Of a stretch of 5,559 nucleotides of DNA, positions 1 to 4,225 are shown piece by piece. This DNA is from JBIKVP01 sp044356745 (GTDB lineage Bacteria; Pseudomonadota; Alphaproteobacteria; Rhizobiales; Beijerinckiaceae), in the NCBI GenBank assembly GCA_044356745.1, contig JBIKVP010000102.1, positions 1 to 5,559 on the forward strand. The letters run 5' to 3'. A program made the translations under genes and the position numbers. Numbering within the stretch: position 1 is the stretch's first letter; every line of letters starts with the position of its first letter. The notes under the pieces are model-generated. The model was given only the letters and a program-made list of their open reading frames with translations, was not told the DNA's origin and ran no database searches.

Positions 1-62
1 CGTTGATCCGGTTCTAAAAGCGTACCCATACCAAATTGGAATCAAAACAACCTTAATAAAAA

Positions 63-572
63 GATAACGCCAACTCTTCACTCACGAGGGGTATACCTAT
101 CACTTTTCTTGATCAAAGTCTCATCGCCAGTAACAAAATTCAAATGATAGTGGGTGCAAGCATGTATCATTTCGGTGTGCTCACTTCCTTGATGCATATG
201 GGCTGGATGCGGCAAGTATGCGGTAGGTTGAAAAGCGATTATAGCTACTCTCCATCCGTGTATAACAACTTCCCGTGGCCTTTGCCCACACCTGCCCAGC
301 ACAAAAGCATTGAGGGCAAAGCACAAGCGGTTTTAGATGCACGTGCGCAGTTTCCCAACGCAACACTAGCAGATTTATACGACCCGCTGACCATGCCCCC
401 TGTGCTGCTTAAAGCGCATCAAGAGCTGGATAAAGTGGTTGATACCGCTTATCGCAAGGAGCGTTTCACCTCAGAGCGTGAGCGGGTGGAATTTCTCTTC
501 ACACGTTATGAGCAGCTGACCGCACCGCTTTTGCCTCCTGAGCCTATCAAGAAAAAGCGCAAGAAAAATTGA
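63..572 (+). pseudogene. C-terminal remnant of an MmeI-like DNA methyltransferase/restriction enzyme
   Basis: The reading frame gives FLDQSLIASNKIQM, then YHFGVLTSLMHMGWMRQVCG, RLKSDYSYSPSVYNNFPWP and a charged helical tail ending in KKKRKKN. From family knowledge, this is the conserved C-terminal block of large MmeI/YeeA-type enzymes (type IIL/IIG restriction-modification, adenine-N6 methyltransferase fused to target recognition and helical domains). Those proteins are roughly 900 residues or more. Here the nuclease, the SAM-binding motifs and the NPPF-type catalytic motif are all absent. Recognisable similarity begins near position 81 (SSLTRGIPI, compare the family's SSENRxYIPI), upstream of the first ATG at 144, while in-frame stops lie at 15-17, 54-56 and 57-59. 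A switch to another frame near 73-76 would extend the reading, which suggests a frameshift too. The longest ATG-initiated piece is 144-572 (142 aa), and an ATG at 162 is also possible. Catalysis is impossible for this fragment; it is most likely a decayed relic of a defence locus. The family call is confident, the exact subtype is not. Confidence 0.8.
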
Positions 573-598
573 GAAATTAAGCGAGGTCTCTTAAAAAT

Positions 599-630
599 AT
601 AAAAGCCCGCCTCAATGTGCGGGCTTTTAT
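599..630. terminator. Bidirectional intrinsic terminator
   Basis: A perfect 12-bp inverted repeat (ATAAAAGCCCGC / GCGGGCTTTTAT) encloses an 8-nt loop. It lies 26 nt after the methyltransferase remnant's stop codon and 22 nt after the stop of the converging 58-aa gene. The A/T ends of the stem supply a U-tract in both directions. Read on the minus strand, TATATTTTTAA follows the stem, so it should work best for the minus-strand gene. Confidence 0.85.
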
Positions 631-652
631 TGGGACGAGCGGTGACTCCATG

Positions 653-829
653 TCACACGGCACCGCCTCTTTTACGTCTTTCATCTTCATCAACAGACGA
701 TGCATATGCCATCTCTGCATCTCTAAACGCAGCAGTTGCCTTTTGAAGGTCGTCGCTCGCTTCACTAATACGTGTAAATTTTTCTTGTTCACTGAACACA
801 GTCGCAAAATATGTACTACCAAATGACAT
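653..829 (-). CDS. Small acidic protein of unknown function (58 aa)
   Basis: I do not recognise this protein. It runs from ATG at 829 to TGA at 653, beginning MSFGSTYFATVFSEQEKFTR and ending DEDERRKRGGAV. Support for a real gene comes from three things: a GGAG ribosome binding site at 837-840 with a 7-nt spacer, a strong terminator 22 nt past the stop, and an AT-rich leader with promoter-like elements. The central part (about residues 12-45) is rich in A, E, D, K and Q with no proline, so it is probably alpha-helical. It is followed by an acidic patch (DEDE) and then a basic one (RRKR). There is no signal peptide, membrane segment or cysteine. Net charge is slightly negative. It sits between the decayed methyltransferase and yejF, converging with the former, and may be a leftover of the same accessory insertion. 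Overlapping longer frames on both strands start without a good ribosome binding site. Confidence 0.6.
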   Translation of the reverse strand: MSFGSTYFATVFSEQEKFTRISEASDDLQKATAAFRDAEMAYASSVDEDERRKRGGAV

Positions 830-858
830 TTTTATTCTCCGCCTTTACATTGCATCTG

Positions 859-891
859 GTCTATTTGTATTACATTAATAGACAATTTCAA
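859..891 (-). promoter_or_regulatory. Putative promoter/operator of the 58-aa gene
   Basis: On the minus strand, TTGAAA (886-891) and TACAAA (864-869) are separated by 16 bp and resemble -35 and -10 elements upstream of the small gene's ribosome binding site. The same stretch holds an inverted repeat GTCTATT (859-865) / AATAGAC (877-883) with an 11-bp spacer. It overlaps the -10 element, the position expected of a repressor operator. The arrangement is visible; the function is inferred. Confidence 0.35.
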
Positions 892-906
892 TGCTTAAAT
901 GCTTAA
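891..906. repeat. Two tandem copies of ATGCTTAA
   Basis: Two exact adjacent copies of the 8-mer ATGCTTAA (891-898 and 899-906) are followed by ATGG. They lie just upstream of the putative promoter of the 58-aa gene. They could be a regulator site or simple slippage in AT-rich DNA. Confidence 0.5.
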
Positions 907-991
907 ATGGAAAATATGTATAATTAAAAAATATAGTAAATACGGCAACGCATTGACTGTAAAAGTTGTTTTTCATCGCAAAAATTGAAAT

Positions 992-2608
992 TTACACGTT
1001 GGCCGTATCAAGATTAAAAGCAGCGGCGAGTAATGTTCGCGTATAATCATTTTGGGGGGATTTAAAAATGGAAGATGCTTCACCTTCTTCAACAACCTTG
1101 CCGTTTTGCATCACGATAATGTGATTAGCGAGTGCTCTCACAACTTTGAGATCATGACTGATGAAAAGATAAGCAATTTTGCGCTGCTTTTGAATATCGC
1201 GCAATAAATCGACAATTTGCGCTTGAACCGACATATCAAGTGCTGAGGTCGGCTCATCAAGCATCATAAAAACAGGTTCAAGTGCCAAGGCACGCGCAAT
1301 CGCGATGCGTTGGCGTTGCCCCCCTGAAAATTCATGCGGATAACGATCCATCGCCGCTGGATCAAGTCCAACGTCAATCAGCGCTTGAGTTACTTTAGTG
1401 TGGCGCTCACTCGCGCTCAGATGAGGTTGCTGTATATCAAGCCCCTCGGCGACAATATCAGCAATCGACATGCGCGGGCTCAGCGAGCCATAAGGATCTT
1501 GAAAAACCACCTGCATGTGCTTGCGAAAAGGACGCACCTGCTTGGCTTTAAGACCATCAAGGTGATTGCCCAAAAAGACGATTGAGCCTTCTGATGAAAT
1601 TAAACGCAGGATAGCAAGCCCAAGGGTGGTTTTACCCGACCCGGACTCGCCGACAACACCTATTGTCTCGCCTTCACGCAGGCGCACGGCAACACCATCC
1701 ACTGCTTTAATGTGCCCGACGGTGCGACGAAAAAATCCGCGTTTAATGGGGAACCATACTTTCATTGGTCCTGCTTCAATAATCACAGGCGCATCAGGTG
1801 CAACCTCCAAAGGATGACCCTTTGGTTCAGACGAAAGCAATCGTTTGGTATATGCGTGTTGCGGGTTAGCAAAAATATCGCTTACAGTTCCCGTTTCAAC
1901 CACTTTGCCTTTAAGCATGACACACACGCGATCCGCAAAGCGACGCACAATGCCTAAATCATGGGTGATAAACAGTTTAGCCATTCCCGACTTGATTTGA
2001 AGCTCTTTCAGCAGATTGAGAATCTGTGCTTGCACGGTCACATCAAGCGCGGTTGTTGGCTCATCAGCGATTAAAAGTTCGGGCTGATTAGCAAGTGCCA
2101 TCGCAATCATCATACGTTGACGTTGCCCACCGGAGAGTTGATGCGGATAAGCATCAAGGCGATTTGCCGCATCCCGAATACCCACCATCTCCAGCAATTC
2201 AAGGACACGGATGCGAATTTTATCACCGCGCAATCCTTTGTGAAGCATCAGAATTTCGCCGATTTGTTGCTCAATGGTGTGCAGTGGATTAAGCGATGTC
2301 ATCGGCTCCTGAAAAATCATGGTAATCGCGTTGCCACGAATCTGGCGCATCCGCTCTTCGGAGGCTTGAAGTAAATCTTCGCCCTTAAACAAAATGTGCC
2401 CTGACGGATGATGTGCTGCGGGATAACTGAGTAGTTTCAAAATAGAGAGCGCAGTGACTGACTTTCCCGACCCAGACTCACCAACGACCGCAAGCGTCTC
2501 ACCCTTGTTGATGTGAAATGAGACGCGGTCGACAGCGAGTGTCTCTTGCCCACCTTGCCGGAAAGCAACAGATAAATCTTGAAGTTCTAGAAGGGTAGAA
2601 ACGCTCAT
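992..2608 (-). CDS. yejF: Oligopeptide/microcin C-type ABC transporter, fused double ATP-binding protein
   Basis: This cytoplasmic ATPase would power peptide uptake through inner-membrane permease subunits (YejB/YejE type), with cargo delivered by a periplasmic binding protein (YejA type). It contains two complete ABC domains in one chain. Domain 1 has Walker A GESGSGKS (43-50), Q-loop Gln100, signature LSGGQ (158-162), Walker B LLIADE (178-183) and switch His216. Domain 2 has Walker A GESGSGKT (320-327), Q-loop Gln370, signature FSGGQ (427-431), Walker B FMMLDE (447-452) and His485. Both sites therefore look catalytically intact. The linker motif VWFPIKRGFFRRTVGHIKAV (284-303) and QEPMTSLNPLHTIE (100-113) are typical of YejF rather than single-domain DppD/DppF; GsiA is the other double-domain candidate. 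At 538 aa the length is normal. I chose ATG at 2608; an in-frame GTG lies at 2614 (adds two residues), and neither has a clear Shine-Dalgarno. It follows erpA by 85 bp on the same strand. The permease and binding-protein genes are not beside it. Confidence 0.88.
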   Translation of the reverse strand: MSVSTLLELQDLSVAFRQGGQETLAVDRVSFHINKGETLAVVGESGSGKSVTALSILKLLSYPAAHHPSGHILFKGEDLLQASEERMRQIRGNAITMIFQEPMTSLNPLHTIEQQIGEILMLHKGLRGDKIRIRVLELLEMVGIRDAANRLDAYPHQLSGGQRQRMMIAMALANQPELLIADEPTTALDVTVQAQILNLLKELQIKSGMAKLFITHDLGIVRRFADRVCVMLKGKVVETGTVSDIFANPQHAYTKRLLSSEPKGHPLEVAPDAPVIIEAGPMKVWFPIKRGFFRRTVGHIKAVDGVAVRLREGETIGVVGESGSGKTTLGLAILRLISSEGSIVFLGNHLDGLKAKQVRPFRKHMQVVFQDPYGSLSPRMSIADIVAEGLDIQQPHLSASERHTKVTQALIDVGLDPAAMDRYPHEFSGGQRQRIAIARALALEPVFMMLDEPTSALDMSVQAQIVDLLRDIQKQRKIAYLFISHDLKVVRALANHIIVMQNGKVVEEGEASSIFKSPQNDYTRTLLAAAFNLDTANV

Positions 2609-2693
2609 GCACACATAACATCATGATGACAGAATGACTTTATTATGAAGACAGATTCTATGGAGCAAAGATAGTCTATACTCATCAGGAGCA

Positions 2694-3035
2694 TCACACC
2701 CCAAATGATGTGCCGCATCCACATGATGCAGTGGCATGAGGATTGTTGATGCGAAACATTTGGCCTGTCAGATCATCGATAAAGTCAATCGTTGAGCCTT
2801 CGAGAAAGGGAAGGGATGTTGTATCAATCACAACCCGTCCCTCTCCATCACCTAAAATGATGTCATCTTCATTTTTGATTGTATCGATAGCAAAATTATA
2901 TTGAAAACCAGAGCAACCACCACCGCTCACGCCAATGCGCAGCATGGCTCCTTGGGGCTCATCACTTAGCACAAAAGCGATACGCTTTAATGCAGCGGGT
3001 GTCAGCGCGACAGGCTCAGTAATAAAATCATTCAT
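2694..3035 (-). CDS. erpA: A-type iron-sulfur cluster carrier (ErpA/HesB/IscA family)
   Basis: Carrier that receives Fe-S clusters from the assembly scaffold and passes them to apo-enzymes in the cytoplasm. The 113-aa length is standard for the family. The three cluster-binding cysteines are present: Cys41 in GGGCSGFQY, and Cys105 and Cys107 in the C-terminal CGCGTSF motif. Other family marks are LTPAAL near the N terminus and FLEGSTIDFIDDLTGQMFRI before the C-terminal cysteines. The NNPHATASCGCG tail matches ErpA/HesB-type carriers; IscA or SufA cannot be fully excluded from sequence alone because no isc or suf genes are adjacent. It starts at ATG 3035 with only a weak ribosome binding site. 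yejF follows 85 bp downstream on the same strand with no obvious terminator between, so the two could share a transcript. The upstream proteinase gene is separated by a structured RNA element and a terminator-like hairpin. Confidence 0.88.
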   Translation of the reverse strand: MNDFITEPVALTPAALKRIAFVLSDEPQGAMLRIGVSGGGCSGFQYNFAIDTIKNEDDIILGDGEGRVVIDTTSLPFLEGSTIDFIDDLTGQMFRINNPHATASCGCGTSFGV

Positions 3036-3080
3036 CAGCTTAAGATAGTGTGCGAAACGATAAATGAAAAGGGTTGGTTC

Positions 3081-3128
3081 AAAAGAATGAGGCAGGCTCC
3101 AAGCGTTATTGCTTGAAAAGCCAGCCTC
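3081..3128 (-). terminator. Terminator-like hairpin downstream of the proteinase gene
   Basis: On the minus strand, GAGGC-U-GGCU and AGCC-U-GCCUC pair around an inner CAAGC/GCUUG stem with loop AAUAAC. A U-U mismatch and a small asymmetric bulge interrupt the stem, which spans 3089-3128. AUUCUUUUG follows, a modest U-tract. It lies about 78 bp past the proteinase stop and 54 bp upstream of the erpA start, so it probably ends proteinase transcription. The interrupted stem and broken U-tract make partial read-through possible. Confidence 0.55.
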
Positions 3129-3181
3129 TTTGCGACCCGATCGGGGGACGGGGAGGGGTGGGGACGTGACCGAGCCGCAAA
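3129..3181 (-). ncRNA. Candidate structured 3'-UTR RNA with C-rich, anti-SD-like loop
   Basis: Read as minus-strand RNA, UUUGCGGCUCGGUC (3181 to 3168) pairs along its whole length with GAUCGGGUCGCAAA (3142 to 3129). That gives 14 consecutive pairs, three of them G-U. The G-U pairs are mismatches on the opposite strand, so the structure favours the proteinase transcript. The 25-nt loop (3143-3167) is almost all cytosine runs, including CCCCUCCCC, which contains CCUCC, the core of the 16S rRNA anti-Shine-Dalgarno. The terminator-like hairpin follows immediately. Alphaproteobacterial 'cuckoo' RNAs (CcsR-like) expose CCUCC-rich loops in this way, usually 3' of small protein genes. Assignment to that family is only an analogy. 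It could be a 3'-UTR-derived small RNA or simply an RNA 3' end structure. Confidence 0.45.
3143..3163 (+). other. G-quadruplex-forming motif
   Basis: The + strand reads G5-AC-G4-A-G4-T-G4: four runs of at least four guanines with loops of one or two bases. This fits the tightest definition of a stable parallel G-quadruplex, and the minus strand is correspondingly an i-motif type C-tract. It stands out in an AT-rich, otherwise G-run-poor window. It is the non-template (coding-opposite) face of the C-rich RNA loop described for the same place. Confidence 0.75.
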
Positions 3182-3205
3182 TCCTTATATGTTAACGTAA
3201 TCGCT

Positions 3206-3889
3206 TTAGCGTGATGCAACCTGCTCAAGTGACGCAACCCCGCCAAGGGATGTCCAGCCGAGTCTGTCTTGTCGTTCACGCTTAACAAAAACGTATCCGG
3301 TATCATGCCAAGCAAGGATAGGATTACGCTTGTTGTCGAGAATGAAATCGCCACGATCAGTGCGCACCATGAGTACGGCATGACCTTCATCATTTTCATC
3401 TACGACAACCGTTACGAGGAGTGCGCGACGCGAAAAACCTTTTGCTGCAAGTTCTTGACGTTTCAGTAAAACGTAGTCCTCACAGTCCCCTTTCCCCGTT
3501 GCAGGCAGATCCCAACTCTCAAGCTTTCCCCATTGGTCTTGATCGGTCACAGGTTCAACCTGACGATTAATTCGTTCATTAACCTCTGTTAAAGCACGCC
3601 AATTTTCAGGTGTAAGACGAATTGTTTCAGCTTGATCTGTACGAACAACACATTCATGCGCCAGCTTGTCACAAAAATCGACCCAGCCATAAGGCGCTCT
3701 CGCTTCTCCCGAGTGAAGAAGAGGTTTAAGAACCCCTTGTGGCAACTCTGTAGAAGGCGGGATGTTCGCCCACGCAACGGAGAGATGAAGTGATAAAAAC
3801 CCCGCACATAATCCCGTTAAAACAATGCATCTTTCTTGACGTTGTTGATGAAAAAATAATCGCCTGACATTATCAAAAATGTGTCCCAT
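3206..3889 (-). CDS. Exported transglutaminase-like cysteine proteinase (BTLCP family, DUF920/PF06035)
   Basis: Predicted periplasmic papain/transglutaminase-fold cysteine peptidase. In the longer 231-aa reading from ATG 3901, the catalytic triad is visible as Cys140 in GKGDCEDYVLLKR, His174 in DEGHAVLMVRT and Asp189 in DFILDNKRNPI. The order and spacing match BTLCP proteins, which are common in alphaproteobacteria. The N terminus has basic residues, a hydrophobic stretch (IVLTGLCAGFLSLHLSVAWA) and a plausible AWA-N signal peptidase site after residue 45. Cys77 and Cys84 could form a disulfide in the periplasm. I chose ATG 3889 (227 aa) because GGGGA sits 5 nt upstream of it, whereas ATG 3901 lacks a clear ribosome binding site. 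Family relatives such as LapG cleave adhesins under c-di-GMP control through LapD, but no LapD or adhesin gene is adjacent, so the substrate is unknown. The gene is divergent from mutA, and its transcript ends in an unusual structured element. Confidence 0.85.
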   Translation of the reverse strand: MGHIFDNVRRLFFHQQRQERCIVLTGLCAGFLSLHLSVAWANIPPSTELPQGVLKPLLHSGEARAPYGWVDFCDKLAHECVVRTDQAETIRLTPENWRALTEVNERINRQVEPVTDQDQWGKLESWDLPATGKGDCEDYVLLKRQELAAKGFSRRALLVTVVVDENDEGHAVLMVRTDRGDFILDNKRNPILAWHDTGYVFVKRERQDRLGWTSLGGVASLEQVASR

Positions 3890-3899
3890 GCTTGTCCCC
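3887..3899 (-). promoter_or_regulatory. Ribosome binding site deciding the proteinase start
   Basis: The minus-strand sequence GGGGACAAGCATG puts a GGGGA Shine-Dalgarno-like run 5 nt before the ATG at 3889. It overlaps the upstream in-frame ATG at 3901. The sequence before that upstream ATG (CACAGCAG) has no purine-rich site, so initiation at 3889 is favoured. Confidence 0.45.
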
Positions 3900-3956
3900 A
3901 TCTGCTGTGTTCAATCATTGTTTTGCAACGCTTGAACATGGCGTGCAGCCCTCACT

Positions 3957-3981
3957 GCATGACATAAGCATGACGCATGAC
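3957..3981. repeat. Three direct copies of GCATGAC
   Basis: Exact heptamers GCATGAC occur at 3957-3963, 3968-3974 and 3975-3981; the last two are adjacent and the first is 4 bp away. They lie about 70-95 bp upstream of the proteinase start, a position fit for a regulator binding array. No known regulator is recognised. Confidence 0.6.
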
Positions 3982-4006
3982 CCCCCTGAATGTTCTGAAT
4001 CCATTC

Positions 4007-4171
4007 ATTCAAATTTGAGGGATTGCTATGTTGCATTCAATCATGATCGAAAAAGTATTTGAGGATTTGAGAGAATTAAATTCAATCATATCATGTATTT
4101 AAACATTTTTTATCATTTAAAATTGATTCAAATGTGAGTCGAATACGCCTCAAATTCAAATAACATTTGAG
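4007..4171. promoter_or_regulatory. Cluster of ATTTGAG heptamers upstream of mutA
   Basis: The heptamer ATTTGAG or its complement CTCAAAT occurs exactly five times: 4013-4019, 4057-4063, 4065-4071, 4149-4155 (inverted) and 4165-4171. A sixth copy with one change (ATGTGAG) is at 4132-4138. The first lies in a palindrome TCAAATTTGA (4009-4018). The pair at 4057-4072 is tandem with an 8-bp period. The pair at 4149-4171 is inverted with a 9-bp spacer. Extended forms ATTCAAATTTGAG (4007-4019) and ATTCAAATGTGAG (4126-4138) differ by one base. The array ends 54 bp before the mutA start. It is most simply an operator array for a transcription factor controlling mutA. The motif is not the TTTGCAAA type known for PccR-like propionyl-CoA regulators. 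Confidence 0.55.
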
Positions 4172-4225
4172 TGACATTAACGAATGGGCGCTATTGTCCG
4201 TTTTTTGTGCATATTGAGGCTCATT

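Larger units (their letters stand above)
3902..4225. other. Divergent intergenic region between the proteinase gene and mutA
   Basis: These 324 bp contain no credible gene. They must hold the promoters for the minus-strand proteinase and the plus-strand mutA. The proteinase side carries three GCATGAC repeats; the mutA side is strongly AT-rich and carries repeated ATTTGAG heptamers. A GTTCAA/TTGAAC pair (3909-3914, 3932-3937) lies close to the proteinase start. No promoter with good matches at both -35 and -10 stands out on the mutA side; TATTGT at 4192-4197 is a possible -10 without a well-spaced -35, which would suit an activator-dependent promoter. Confidence 0.6.

Noticed and set aside
2..67. 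Short open stretch in another frame at the left edge (VDPVLKAYPYQ...)
   Set aside because: Too short to assign; it could be frameshifted methyltransferase sequence or the tail of another gene, and I cannot tell which.
577..822. Minus-strand 81-aa frame overlapping the 58-aa gene and the terminator
   Set aside because: It reads straight through the terminator hairpin, lacks a Shine-Dalgarno, and is out of frame with the 58-aa gene that has one.
617..826. Plus-strand 69-aa open frame opposite the 58-aa gene
   Set aside because: It has no ribosome binding site, a cysteine- and serine-rich composition typical of antisense shadow frames, and it overlaps the better supported minus-strand gene.
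960..991. Possible terminator after yejF (TTTTT/AAAAA pair around GCGATG)
   Set aside because: The stem is only five A-T pairs without a GC core, too weak to call a terminator.
3106..3399. Minus-strand 97-aa frame
   Set aside because: Most of it is an alternate-frame shadow of the proteinase gene, and its tail crosses the structured RNA element.
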